A DNA stretch of 64,000 nucleotides from Chitinophaga pinensis DSM 2588 (lineage in GTDB: Bacteria; Bacteroidota; Bacteroidia; Chitinophagales; Chitinophagaceae): assembly GCF_000024005.1 (NCBI RefSeq), contig NC_013132.1, positions 4,148,001 through 4,212,000 of the forward strand, read 5' to 3'. Below, in pieces: positions 8,094 through 17,387 of this stretch. A program made the translations under genes and the position numbers. Within the stretch, counting starts at the first letter, position 1, and every line of letters begins with the position of its first letter. The notes below the pieces were generated by a model. The model saw only the letters and a program-made list of their open reading frames with translations, ran no database searches and was not told where the DNA came from.

Positions 8094-10223
8094 ATGAAAT
8101 ACAAAGCCCTCTATGTGATCACCACCACCCTATGCCTGAGCCAGCAGGCAGTTGAAGCGCAGCAGGCTGATACATTACGCAGACACGATCTGCAGGCCTT
8201 TACAGTAAACGCCGCTGCTCCGGTAGTGACAATGAAAACCGGGAAAATATTATTAAACATCGCAGACAGTAAGATCGCTGTCGGCGGTGATGCACTACAG
8301 GTGCTGACACTCGCGCCTGGTGTTATTGAAAGGGGAAATGGACAATATGAGTTGTACGGAAAAAAAGTAACTGTGTTGGTAGATGGAAAAGACAGCCGCT
8401 TATCCGGGGATGCATTGAAAGGTTGGCTGAGCGCATTGCCGGCAGGTAGCATAGAGAAAGTAGAACTGATTACGAATCCTTCTGCCCGCTATGATGCAGC
8501 AGGAGCAGCCGTAATAAACTTTATCACTGTGAAAAATAAACGGTACGGGCTCAACGGGGTACTGACCGCAGGTATAGGAATGGGGAGATATGGGAGACAT
8601 AACGGGGGACTGGCGCTGAACTACCGCAATGAAAAACTGAACGTATATGGTAATTATGACTATCTATATAATAAGCAATATTACGATTTATGTTCAGACC
8701 GCTATGCTGATAATAAAACAACGATTGCTCAGCATAGTTATGAAACAAGGATACGCTATAATCATTCTTTCAAAGGAGGAATAGATTTTGATGTCAATAA
8801 GCGCAGCAGCACCGGAATCATGTTCAAAGGACTGCTGATCTACAGAGATCGTGTAATGGATACACGGTCAGAAAAAGAGGATGCATTATCCGTTGTAGCC
8901 ACCACTGGTCATCTTCGTGTGTTAAATCCTGCTGTGAACGCCTGGTATAAAGTAAATCTGGATACCATGGGCAGACAGCTAACTGTGAATGCCGACTATT
9001 TTAACTACAACAAAGCGTGGAGAGATGACTACACCACAAACTATTTCGAAACAAATAATCACACTTTACAAAATCCCTGGCTGTTGAGGGATAATTCACC
9101 TTCAGACAACACAATTCAATCGCTGGCGTTAGATTATTCACAGCCACTCTGGAAAGGAAAACTCGAAGCAGGCATTAAAACAACCGCCACGCTGACAGAT
9201 AATAATGTACTATGGGAACAACAAACCGGAAAAACATGGCAGACAGATAGCGGAAAAACAAATCATTTTATTTATAAGGAAAATATTCACGCAGGATACC
9301 TCGATTACCAGCGCACGATGAAGCAATGGGAGCTGAGAGCCGGACTGCGTGCAGAACAAGCCACTATGCAGGGCGAATCTGTAACATTGCGTCAGATCAG
9401 TAAACGCAGTCAGTTTAATATTTTTCCATCATTTTCATTGGTGTATGGACAGTCCGGAAATCACCAGTATGGTTTTGCTTACAGAAAGAATATAGAACGC
9501 TTCAGCTTTAGCATTGTCAATCCGTTCCTGACTTACGTCAGCCAGTATTTCTACTATCAGGGCAATCCTGATATCAGACCTTCTATTGGCCATACATTTG
9601 AAGTGTCTTATACTTACCGGAATGAATTATATGCTACACTGGGCTATCAACATTATGCACAGGTACTGACAGACGTATACAGAAAAGATACCGGTAATGT
9701 GGTGATCAGCACCTTCGACAACCTGAAAGGCGCATCCACTGCAAGCGCAAGCCTCAGCTGGTCAAAAGGATTGCTGGGTAACAAATGGCAGACCACCAAC
9801 GCCGCAACACTGACATATACCCGCTATGCAGAAATTAACACTGCCGGTGCAGGCATGTATGCCAGCTCTGCCAATACATTTGCATTGCCGGGTGGATTTT
9901 CCGGAGAATTAAGCGCCAACTGGTATTCCCCGGTAAAATGGGCCACATACCGCATGAAAGCCCGCTATTCAGTAAATGCAGGAATCAGTAAAAGTATATT
10001 GCATAAAGCAGGGAGATTAACATTTAACGTAACAGACATCTTCAATACATTCAATGCCGCATATGATGTGGCCTCCTTCGGAGTCATCTCGACGCATGTC
10101 GATAAAATAGAGTCACGTTTTATTAAGCTGGTATTCAGTTACAAGTTCGGGAACCAGCAAGTAAAAGCAGCCGTAAACCGTAAAACAGGTATCGAAAAAG
10201 AGCTGCGTAGAATAGGTGGTTGA
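8094..10223 (+). CDS. Outer-membrane beta-barrel protein, TonB-receptor-like
   Basis: 709 residues with a signal peptide (first ~22 residues, cleavage near VEAQQ). Residues ~30-145 are a plug-like domain (LNIADSKIAVGGDALQVLTLAPGV, VTVLVDGKD, then IEKVELITNPSARYDAAGAAVINFITVK, a common signature of this Bacteroidota family). The rest is a beta-barrel with alternating aromatic strands ending in VFSYKFGNQ. It lacks the usual N-terminal carboxypeptidase-like domain, so it is at the short end of the family. It is 88 bases upstream of lanB on the same strand, so it is probably co-transcribed. A role in moving the lanthipeptide or a signal across the outer membrane is inference from position only; it could also be an unrelated receptor. 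Confidence 0.8.
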   Translation: MKYKALYVITTTLCLSQQAVEAQQADTLRRHDLQAFTVNAAAPVVTMKTGKILLNIADSKIAVGGDALQVLTLAPGVIERGNGQYELYGKKVTVLVDGKDSRLSGDALKGWLSALPAGSIEKVELITNPSARYDAAGAAVINFITVKNKRYGLNGVLTAGIGMGRYGRHNGGLALNYRNEKLNVYGNYDYLYNKQYYDLCSDRYADNKTTIAQHSYETRIRYNHSFKGGIDFDVNKRSSTGIMFKGLLIYRDRVMDTRSEKEDALSVVATTGHLRVLNPAVNAWYKVNLDTMGRQLTVNADYFNYNKAWRDDYTTNYFETNNHTLQNPWLLRDNSPSDNTIQSLALDYSQPLWKGKLEAGIKTTATLTDNNVLWEQQTGKTWQTDSGKTNHFIYKENIHAGYLDYQRTMKQWELRAGLRAEQATMQGESVTLRQISKRSQFNIFPSFSLVYGQSGNHQYGFAYRKNIERFSFSIVNPFLTYVSQYFYYQGNPDIRPSIGHTFEVSYTYRNELYATLGYQHYAQVLTDVYRKDTGNVVISTFDNLKGASTASASLSWSKGLLGNKWQTTNAATLTYTRYAEINTAGAGMYASSANTFALPGGFSGELSANWYSPVKWATYRMKARYSVNAGISKSILHKAGRLTFNVTDIFNTFNAAYDVASFGVISTHVDKIESRFIKLVFSYKFGNQQVKAAVNRKTGIEKELRRIGG

Positions 10224-10311
10224 TTCCACACCCTAACACAGCGGAAGCCGAAAAGCTGTAGAACAGAGTAGGCACCAACAATTATACTAGCGAGTAAAAC
10301 CCAATCTGATT

Positions 10312-13300
10312 ATGAGCACTCCTTACTCTTTTGATAATCGCCTTGTACTAAGAACGCCGAGATTCCCGCTAATGCAAATTCCCACCAATGATCAACTGCC
10401 AGCTTTACTGCATGATAACGCATTCCTTGAAGCAATCTATCTCGCTTCACCTGTTTTATACAGCGAATGTATCAAATGGAGAGAAGGAGGTATCACCAAT
10501 AAAAAAGATATTGATAAACTGACCCGCTCACTCACCAAATATGTAATCCGTATGAGCAGACGTTGTACTCCATTCGGATTATTCTCCGGTTGCGCCGTTA
10601 CTGCATGGAGTGAGCAACCTACAGCGGTGACTGTCAGCGGTACAACTTTCAGCCGCCATACCCGTCTGGATATGCATTACCTTTGCGCGCTGTCACAACA
10701 ACTGGCCACCATGCCGGGTGTGAAGGAATACCTGCTCTATATGCCTAATAGCAGCGTGTATACGATCGGTGATGAACTCCGCTATGTAGAATACCTGTAT
10801 GTAGGCGGTACACGTCTGCATCAGATCAGCGCAGTCAGCGCCTCTGAATACCTGGATAAAATGGTAACGGCCGCTTATAACGGCGCTACCATTGGTCAAC
10901 TGTGTAACTGGCTGGCAGATGATAATATCGCGGAAGAAGATGCCAGGATCTTCATCGACGAACTGATAGCAGCACAGATACTCGTGTGTGAAATTGAACC
11001 TGCCATCACCGGAAAAGAATTTTTACAACAGGTGATTGAAGTACTGCAAAGAATTGAACTGCTGGACCCCGCTGTAGTAAAAGACCTGCTCACCGTATTA
11101 AGTAAAGTAGCCACCCTGTTAGAACAACTGGATGATACCGCTACCAATAGTATCGAACGCTACCGCGAGATCATGCAATTGCTCGATATGCTGGAAGTCG
11201 CATACGATGAAAGCAAACTGTTTCAGACAGACGTAGTGAAACATGTGTCCGGCAATGGCATTAATATAGACGTACAGAATCAGTTGCAGAATGCGCTGAA
11301 CGTCATGAACAAACTCAGCGAATACAAGGCAAACCCACACCTGGAAACATTTATGCAGCGTTTCCGCGAACGTTATGAAGAACAGGAAATGCCCCTCCTG
11401 GAAGTACTGGATGGTGAAACCGGTATCGGTTATGTAGACAGCAGCAGTACAAACATTGCACCCCTGCTGGATGATATTAGTATGCCAGGTAAAATGAATG
11501 AAGTACGTTTCTCCTGGGGCGCCCTGGAACAGCTGTTGAGCGGTAAACTGGTAGACATGTACGCAGAAGGTCGTCAGTCCATCGAAATCAATGAGGAAGA
11601 CCTGAAAGACTTTACGGCAAACTGGCATGACCTGCCGCCATCCTTCTCCGTTATGTTCCGGATCGTTGATGAAAAAGACAATGCTATCTATCTGGAAAGC
11701 GCGGGTGGATCCAGCGCTGCCAACCTGCTCGGACGTTTTGCTTATGCTGACAATGCGATTAACAGACTGGTATGCGATATCACCGAAAAAGAGCAGGCCA
11801 TGGATCCGGAAGTGGTGTATGCAGAGATCATTCACCTGCCGGAAAGCCGTACAGGTAATATATTATTGCATCCTGTATTCAGAGGATACGAAATTCCCTA
11901 CCTGGCAAAATCTTCCCTCGACAAAGAACAACAGATCGACTTACAGGACCTCTATATCTCCGTTCGTAATAACCGCGTAGTAATGCGTTCCCGCCGCCTG
12001 GGCAAACAGGTAATCCCGCGCCTGAGTACCGCGCATAATTATACCAATAACTCGCTGCCTGTATATCGCTTCCTGTGCGACTTACAACTACAGGATAAAA
12101 GAGGCGGTATGTCTTTTCACTGGGGCGCCCTGGAATCCAAATACCGTTTCTTCCCGAGAGTGACCTGCCGCAACACGATCCTGCACCTGGCCAGATGGAC
12201 TTTCGCACAGAAAGACATTGCACAGTTGCTGAATGAGAGCGGAATGGAGCTGACTGCAGCATTGCAGGCGTTCAGGGAACGTTGGAAATTGCCACAGACA
12301 ATAGTACTGGCGGATGGTGATAACGAACTGATGATAGATTTCTCCTGTCACAGTATGGTGAGTGCCTGGCTGAGTACTGTAAAAGGCAGACAGACATTTG
12401 AACTGCGCGAATCCCTGAACAATCAGCAGTGCATTACCGATGAAAACGGAGCACCCTATGTGAATCAGTTGGTGGCTACCCTTGGAAAGGATACCGCGTC
12501 TTATGCACACCTCAAAACAGCCGCACCGCAACAAATGGCGAGCGAGCCTGCACAGCGGGACTTTACCCCGGGAAGCGACTGGTTGTACTATAAACTGTAT
12601 TGCGGCGTAAAATCAGCCGATAAGATACTGTTAAACGCACTCAGACCTCTGGGCGCAGAACTGGTAGATGCCGGTCTGACGGATAAATGGTTCTTCGTCA
12701 GATTCAACGATCCTGATTTCCATCTGCGTGTACGCTTCCACCTTACTGATGTGAGTAAGATAGGGGAGGTGACGGCAAAGATACTTGCCAGTCTGCAGCC
12801 ATTTACCGCAGCAGGCTATATCTGGAAGGTGCAGCTGGATACCTATTCCCGTGAGATCACCCGTTATGGCGCCAATGCCATAGAGCAGGCAGAAACCTTG
12901 TTCTATCATGACAGCGTAGCCTTCGCAGAATTGCTGCACAATACCTGGGGCGACCAGCGGGAAGAAATCAGATGGCTCTGGAGTCTCCGTGCGGTAGATG
13001 AACTGCTGGACTGTTTTATGTTCTCCCTGCACGAAAAACATACCCTGCTGAGCGGCCTGCGGGACGATTTCCGGGCAGAGTTTAACTGGAGCAAGGAAAT
13101 GAAGCAGCAACTGGATAATAAATACAGGAATAACAGGCAGGCGATTGCCAGCTTTATGGAACGGAATGCCAGTCAGTCGGATAGTCTGCAACCCCTCATG
13201 AAGATCCTGCGGGAAAAGTCCCTGAATATCGCCGGCGTAGCCCATGATATCCTGATGATGGAGAGTGCCGGTAAACTGGAAATATGTATCAGAGACCTGC

Positions 13301-13440
13301 TACGTAGTTATATTCATATGATGATCAACCGTACTACGATTACCTATTCCCGTAAGCAGGAAATGGTGATGTATGACTTCCTGGCCCGTTATTATCAGTC
13401 AGCCCTGGCCCGTACAAAGACCATTGCCTGGGAGGAATAA
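10312..13440 (+). CDS. lanB: Class I lanthipeptide dehydratase LanB (full length)
   Basis: 1042 residues. The N-terminal ~730 residues match the glutamylation domain (typical opening FDNRLVLRTPRFPL and RMSRRCTPFGLFSGCAV near residue 85, plus the FHWGALESKYRFFPRVTC segment), which transfers Glu from Glu-tRNA to Ser/Thr. Residues ~757-1035 (start DWLYYKLYCGVKSADKIL, WFFVRFNDPDFHLRVRF) are the SpaB-C-like elimination domain that removes the glutamate to leave Dha/Dhb. Having both in one chain means dehydration needs no second gene, unlike split-LanB systems. The precursor gene begins 194 bases downstream and LanC follows later in the same direction. Function: dehydration of the LanA core. Confidence 0.93.
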   Translation: MSTPYSFDNRLVLRTPRFPLMQIPTNDQLPALLHDNAFLEAIYLASPVLYSECIKWREGGITNKKDIDKLTRSLTKYVIRMSRRCTPFGLFSGCAVTAWSEQPTAVTVSGTTFSRHTRLDMHYLCALSQQLATMPGVKEYLLYMPNSSVYTIGDELRYVEYLYVGGTRLHQISAVSASEYLDKMVTAAYNGATIGQLCNWLADDNIAEEDARIFIDELIAAQILVCEIEPAITGKEFLQQVIEVLQRIELLDPAVVKDLLTVLSKVATLLEQLDDTATNSIERYREIMQLLDMLEVAYDESKLFQTDVVKHVSGNGINIDVQNQLQNALNVMNKLSEYKANPHLETFMQRFRERYEEQEMPLLEVLDGETGIGYVDSSSTNIAPLLDDISMPGKMNEVRFSWGALEQLLSGKLVDMYAEGRQSIEINEEDLKDFTANWHDLPPSFSVMFRIVDEKDNAIYLESAGGSSAANLLGRFAYADNAINRLVCDITEKEQAMDPEVVYAEIIHLPESRTGNILLHPVFRGYEIPYLAKSSLDKEQQIDLQDLYISVRNNRVVMRSRRLGKQVIPRLSTAHNYTNNSLPVYRFLCDLQLQDKRGGMSFHWGALESKYRFFPRVTCRNTILHLARWTFAQKDIAQLLNESGMELTAALQAFRERWKLPQTIVLADGDNELMIDFSCHSMVSAWLSTVKGRQTFELRESLNNQQCITDENGAPYVNQLVATLGKDTASYAHLKTAAPQQMASEPAQRDFTPGSDWLYYKLYCGVKSADKILLNALRPLGAELVDAGLTDKWFFVRFNDPDFHLRVRFHLTDVSKIGEVTAKILASLQPFTAAGYIWKVQLDTYSREITRYGANAIEQAETLFYHDSVAFAELLHNTWGDQREEIRWLWSLRAVDELLDCFMFSLHEKHTLLSGLRDDFRAEFNWSKEMKQQLDNKYRNNRQAIASFMERNASQSDSLQPLMKILREKSLNIAGVAHDILMMESAGKLEICIRDLLRSYIHMMINRTTITYSRKQEMVMYDFLARYYQSALARTKTIAWEE

Positions 13441-13634
13441 ATGCCCATAAGGCCGGGAAAGTGGCAAAATCTTACCCGAAATAAACGATTTGGTACTTGG
13501 AATCGGGCATTTCGTGTAGCATTTTTCAGGAGGAGGGGATTACAAGGTAATTTTATTATACAATCAGAAACAAGCGATCTTATATTTCAAACCTTACCGC
13601 AGCACTAATTTCTTAACTGCTAAACCTTAAAAAA

Positions 13635-13814
13635 ATGGAAAACACTACAGACAAAAAAGAGCAAATGCTGAAACTGAACAAGGTAACTGTAATCAAGCTG
13701 AACGCTGAAAAAATGAACAACCTTTGGGGAGGTGGCGGAATTATTATGAATACGACAGATGTTTCCGGTCGTCCACAGTGTGACACAAGGGAAACTGCTA
13801 TGCTGACACTCTGA
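13635..13814 (+). CDS. lanA: Class I lanthipeptide precursor peptide LanA, GG leader
   Basis: 59 residues, too short for usual ORF cutoffs. The leader is of the Bacteroidota GG type: charged start, then LKLNKVTVIKLNAEKMNNL and a W-G-G-G-G run at residues 31-35. If cut after the last Gly, the core is 24 residues, with one Cys (49) and Ser/Thr at 40, 41, 44, 51, 54 and 58. Only one (methyl)lanthionine ring can form, most simply Ser44-Cys49, so up to five further Thr could become Dhb. It lies directly between lanB and the S41 peptidase, preceded by TATATTTC at 13581 (one base off the -7 consensus) and followed by a terminator. Its identity follows from position and leader; modification pattern is inference. 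Confidence 0.85.
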   Translation: MENTTDKKEQMLKLNKVTVIKLNAEKMNNLWGGGGIIMNTTDVSGRPQCDTRETAMLTL

Positions 13815-13845
13815 TATCTCAGGGACAGTCGTCCAAAAATTTTTT

Positions 13846-13920
13846 ACGGGAAACTCACATATCGGTGCCCCTTGCTAAGAACTCCGGGCCTTGTAGCAGT
13901 GAGATTCCCGTATTTTTTTT
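13846..13920 (+). terminator. Terminator/attenuator directly after lanA
   Basis: Long hairpin: 13846-13852 with 13905-13911 and 13854-13858 with 13899-13903 (12 bp with one A-A mismatch), 40-base loop, followed by eight T at 13913-13920. Such an element lets the precursor be made in excess over the downstream enzymes; partial read-through would feed the S41, kinase and regulator genes, whose first start is 18 bases further on. Confidence 0.8.
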
Positions 13921-13937
13921 ATCTTAAAGGAGTATAA

Positions 13938-15371
13938 ATGGGTAACCGAGTATTAACCAAGTATCTAATCGCTATCTGCTTTTGTTTGTTTGCCAGACAG
14001 TTAAATGCCCAGGACTGTGGTTGTATAGATAATTTTAATCATATGGTGTCAAAGGTGGAAAAGAATTACGCCGGGTACGCCGACAAAGTAACCCAGGTCA
14101 ACCATTCCCTATTTGTACACTATACCGATAGTCTTGGCCAGATAGCTGCCCGGACAGACGAACGTAATTGTGTAACGGTACTGAGAAGCTGGATAAAGTT
14201 CTTTAACGATCGCCATATGACCCTCGCCATCAAAGGCGATAACCCGGGCGACAGCATCCGTATCAGAGCACTTTTTGCTAATGCAGAGACACAACCGATT
14301 TCACGCGATCAGGTGATGCGTTACCTGGATAAGCAGCGAGATAAACTGGATTCACTCGAAGGTATCTGGCAGAATGAAGACGACGCATACCAGGTCGCCT
14401 TTATCCGCGACAAGCAAAGGAAAGGGCAGGAGTTTGTGGGGATTATACTTAGGGCGGATAGTGTGTTCTGGTTGCCAGGACAGGTAAAAGCCAGGGTCAG
14501 CAAACACGGACGAACGTACAGAATGCGGTATTTCTATAATAAATATCACGATACCATTACGCCTATCCTGGCATTGGCCCGGCACACCCTGAATGCAGGC
14601 GTGGCCGGTATCTGGCGTAAAGTATACCCGGGTGACAGCAACAGCGAAGTGTTCAGGGGGCACTACTATGATCCGTTTTTCCGTACGCTGGACGATCAGA
14701 CCTGCCTGCTGGTCATGCCCAGTTTCAGTTTACTGGCCAAACCACTGATCGATAGTCTGATAGAAAAGAACAAGGCCGTCATCAGCCAGCTCAAACATCT
14801 GATCGTAGATCTCAGGAATAATACCGGTGGATCAGTGCTCTGTTTCCAGAAACTGCTGCCGTATCTGTATACCAATCCTATTATTACAAAAGGACAGTCT
14901 GTGATGGCTACCGACGACAATATCAAAGACCTGTACTCCATTACAGACTACCCTAACATTTCTGACAGCATGGAAACAATTTTCAAAAACGAACTGAAAG
15001 AACTACAGGCCAACAGAGGAGGCATGTATAAACTCTGGAAGGATGACACTCTCACTATGCCTACTGTGTTACCTTATCCCAAAACAATCTCCTTTATCGT
15101 GAATGAAAGCAGTGCCAGCGCCGCAGAGATCCTGCTGCTCAAAGCAAAGCAGAGTAAGAAGGTAAAACTCTACGGACGGCACAGTATGGGCGCAATCGAT
15201 TATCTCGATGTAGCGTCTACGCGAATGCCCTGCCAGCTGTATACCCTGCGTTATGCCACTTCCCGGACCAACAGACTGCCGGAAGAGCCGCTGGACAACA
15301 AAGGCATCGAACCGGATGTAGAAATTCCCGATAATGTTGTAGATTGGGTAGAGTTTGTTAGAACTAAATAA
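13938..15371 (+). CDS. Secreted S41-family peptidase in the lanthipeptide locus
   Basis: 477 residues with a signal peptide (hydrophobic core residues ~8-20, cleavage near LNAQDC, where the Cys could also hint at other processing). The C-terminal half carries S41 features: IVDLRNNTGGSVLCFQKLLPYL (~290) and NESSASAAEILLLKAKQ (~389-405), which holds the expected nucleophile serine, then YGRHSMGAIDY. A PDZ domain is not obvious. S41 enzymes are C-terminal/tail-specific serine proteases of the periplasm. Placed straight after lanA and its terminator with AAAGGAG upstream, it is a candidate for leader removal or trimming after export, an unusual choice since a C39 peptidase-transporter is typical for GG leaders. 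A role in immunity or turnover is also possible. Confidence 0.8.
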   Translation: MGNRVLTKYLIAICFCLFARQLNAQDCGCIDNFNHMVSKVEKNYAGYADKVTQVNHSLFVHYTDSLGQIAARTDERNCVTVLRSWIKFFNDRHMTLAIKGDNPGDSIRIRALFANAETQPISRDQVMRYLDKQRDKLDSLEGIWQNEDDAYQVAFIRDKQRKGQEFVGIILRADSVFWLPGQVKARVSKHGRTYRMRYFYNKYHDTITPILALARHTLNAGVAGIWRKVYPGDSNSEVFRGHYYDPFFRTLDDQTCLLVMPSFSLLAKPLIDSLIEKNKAVISQLKHLIVDLRNNTGGSVLCFQKLLPYLYTNPIITKGQSVMATDDNIKDLYSITDYPNISDSMETIFKNELKELQANRGGMYKLWKDDTLTMPTVLPYPKTISFIVNESSASAAEILLLKAKQSKKVKLYGRHSMGAIDYLDVASTRMPCQLYTLRYATSRTNRLPEEPLDNKGIEPDVEIPDNVVDWVEFVRTK

Positions 15372-15378
15372 CCCTTAT

Positions 15379-16551
15379 ATGATGCATTTCCAGATAAACA
15401 GGAAATACAGGGTAGTGTTACTCCACATAGGGGCCTGGTTGCTATACATCGCATTTGGCACGCTGAATAAGATCTACGTTACCCATACTGACGCGCTTGA
15501 CTTTGCAGACGTCGTACTTACACAGCTGCCCGGCATTTATGTTTTCTACGGTAGCATTTACGTTTACCTGAAACTACTGTCAGCCCGGAAACAGAAATAC
15601 CTGTTGCTGCTGGCAGCAGAAATAATGCTTTTTATTACATACCTGCTATTATTTGCGTTCATCGGCGACGTCATCTTTCCTTTGATGCTGCCCAATGTAG
15701 AAGTGCCGCCTTTTGAGCTGAGCAGCTTCGTCGTAGCCGGTTTATGGACTTTTATCAGGTATTCCTTTTTTGCCTTCGGCTATTATTTCGCTGCACGGCT
15801 CATTACAAAAGAAAAAGAGCTAAGAGAAAGCGAACTGAAAAAGATGCAGGCAGAAAGAGGGAAACTGGAAGCTGAATATGCTTTCCTGAGAGCACAGATC
15901 AATCCGCATTTTCTACATAATACGCTGAACTTCTTCTATGCAAAATCCCTGGGTTGCTCCCGGGAACTGGCAGAAGGGATCGTAACACTTTGTGAGATCA
16001 TGCGTTATTCGCTGAACAGCGGTGAAGATGAAAGCGGCATGGTACCACTCTCTAAAGAAGTGGAACACCTCCAGAACGTGATTAAAATTAATCAGCTCCG
16101 CTTCAGTAACCGCCTGCAGGTACAGTTTGATGTTACCGGCAATATCGGTTACCTCCGCATTATTCCCCTGGTGCTGATTACACTGGTAGAGAATGCGTTT
16201 AAACATGGAGACCTGAATAATCCGGAACACCCCGTTATTTTCAGGTTGACAGTCAGTGAGGATGGCAGAATGGTGCACTTTTCCACCCGCAATAAAAAGA
16301 AAAGCGGACCAAAAGAGCTATCACACGGTATTGGCATGGACAATATCCGTAAAAGGCTCTCCGCTGTATATAAAGACAAATACCTGCTTGAAATAAAAGA
16401 TGAAGACAATACCTATACCGTGGCATTGTCTATTCATCTGGGGACAGAGCAGGATGCAGCAAGGAAAGCTGTTTCGTCTGTGGAAAGAGCGGACGCCGTA
16501 GACGGCTATGCCGGTTATGCCAATTATAATCTCCTCATTGATAATCCGTAA
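15379..16551 (+). CDS. LytS-type sensor histidine kinase
   Basis: About 390 residues. Four transmembrane helices are visible in the first ~145 residues (VVLLHIGAWLLYIAFG, VVLTQLPGIYVFYGSIYVYL, LLLAAEIMLFITYLLLFAFI, FVVAGLWTFIRYSFFAFGYYF), followed by a charged coiled coil and the His_kinase domain with RAQINPHFLHNTLNFFYAK; His177 is the phosphorylation site. The HATPase part has LVENAFKHG (N box) and GIGMDNIRKRL (G box). The start at 15379 (8 bases after the S41 stop) is preferred to the overlapping ATG at 15355. There is no large extracytoplasmic domain, so sensing is probably within the membrane. It pairs with the next gene, 11 bases downstream. Confidence 0.92.
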   Translation: MMHFQINRKYRVVLLHIGAWLLYIAFGTLNKIYVTHTDALDFADVVLTQLPGIYVFYGSIYVYLKLLSARKQKYLLLLAAEIMLFITYLLLFAFIGDVIFPLMLPNVEVPPFELSSFVVAGLWTFIRYSFFAFGYYFAARLITKEKELRESELKKMQAERGKLEAEYAFLRAQINPHFLHNTLNFFYAKSLGCSRELAEGIVTLCEIMRYSLNSGEDESGMVPLSKEVEHLQNVIKINQLRFSNRLQVQFDVTGNIGYLRIIPLVLITLVENAFKHGDLNNPEHPVIFRLTVSEDGRMVHFSTRNKKKSGPKELSHGIGMDNIRKRLSAVYKDKYLLEIKDEDNTYTVALSIHLGTEQDAARKAVSSVERADAVDGYAGYANYNLLIDNP

Positions 16552-16562
16552 ACCCTCGTATT

Positions 16563-17294
16563 ATGATTAATTGTTTAGTAGTAGACGATGAACAGCACGC
16601 CATAGACGTATTAACACACCACATCAGTCAGATACCGTTTTTGCAGCTGGTAAAATCAACTACTAACGCCATTGAAGCCCTGCAGATCGTAAACATGCAG
16701 AAAATAGACCTGGTGTTCCTGGATATCCAGATGCCTGAAATGTCAGGACTGGATTTTGCCAAAACCATACAGGGAAAAAGTAAAGTGATTCTGACCACCG
16801 CTTACAGTGAATTCGCGGCGGAAGGCTTTGACCTGGAGGTAGTAGACTACCTGCTGAAGCCTATTCCTATGCCTCGTTTTCTGAAAGCTGTACAGCGGGT
16901 ACTGAACATGGTCACTTCTTCAGTGGCGGCGACCCCGGTAGAAGACGCGTCTTCTATTGAAAATGACTATATTTTTCTGAAAACGGAATTTAAGGGCAAA
17001 ATGCTCAAGGTGAACCTCCGGGATATCGACTACATAGAAGGTATGAAAAACTATGTAGCGATTCACCACGCTGGGCAGAAAACAATGGCCCTGCTCAATA
17101 TGAAAGACCTGGAAAGCAGATTGCCCAAAAAGCATTTTTACCGGGTGCACAAGTCATTTATCGTGTCTTTAAGCAAGATTATCGCCATTGAAGGCAGTAT
17201 GATCGTATTGAAGGATGTAAAGGCTGAAATCCTGCTGGGAGACACCTACAAGGCAGGTTTTTACGACATCATGAAAGACAAGCTGATGGGCTGA
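16563..17294 (+). CDS. LytTR-family response regulator
   Basis: 243 residues: receiver domain (acidic pocket VVDDE at residues ~6-10, phospho-acceptor Asp54 in FLDIQMPEMSG, conserved Lys in LLKPI) and a C-terminal LytTR DNA-binding domain (LKVNLRDIDYIEGMKNYVAIH and RVHKSFIVSLSKI). It is the cognate partner of the kinase just upstream. LytTR proteins bind pairs of ~9-bp direct repeats about two helical turns apart; a repeated CCCTTTGG pair lies just downstream, before lanC. Likely controls the lanthipeptide genes and possibly the NRPS operon. Confidence 0.93.
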   Translation: MINCLVVDDEQHAIDVLTHHISQIPFLQLVKSTTNAIEALQIVNMQKIDLVFLDIQMPEMSGLDFAKTIQGKSKVILTTAYSEFAAEGFDLEVVDYLLKPIPMPRFLKAVQRVLNMVTSSVAATPVEDASSIENDYIFLKTEFKGKMLKVNLRDIDYIEGMKNYVAIHHAGQKTMALLNMKDLESRLPKKHFYRVHKSFIVSLSKIIAIEGSMIVLKDVKAEILLGDTYKAGFYDIMKDKLMG

Positions 17295-17315
17295 AATGTA
17301 CGTACCTTGAATCAG

Positions 17316-17364
17316 CCCTTTGGTGTAGTAAATTACCCTTTGGCAGTGTAGAAAGGTAAATTTG
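17316..17364 (+). promoter_or_regulatory. Direct repeat plus -7-like element upstream of lanC
   Basis: CCCTTTGG occurs at 17316-17323 and 17336-17343 (20-base period), each followed by similar bases ending GTGTAG. TAAATTTG at 17357-17364 fits the TAnnTTTG consensus 24 bases before the lanC ATG, but the nearest TTTG is too close (14-base spacer). The layout fits a LytTR-type operator next to a weak promoter. Assignment is inferred. Confidence 0.4.
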
Positions 17365-17387
17365 TTGCAGATAAAGATTAAGGAACA

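Noticed and set aside
11119..13245. Minus-strand open frames (up to 238 codons) opposite lanB, and similar ones opposite the NRPS genes
   Set aside because: They mirror the codon pattern of the plus-strand genes, have no recognisable domains, and no promoters or spacing of their own.
13439..13512. Terminator between lanB and lanA
   Set aside because: The only inverted repeat (AAATGCCC with GGGCATTT) is 8 bp with a 58-base loop and no T-run.
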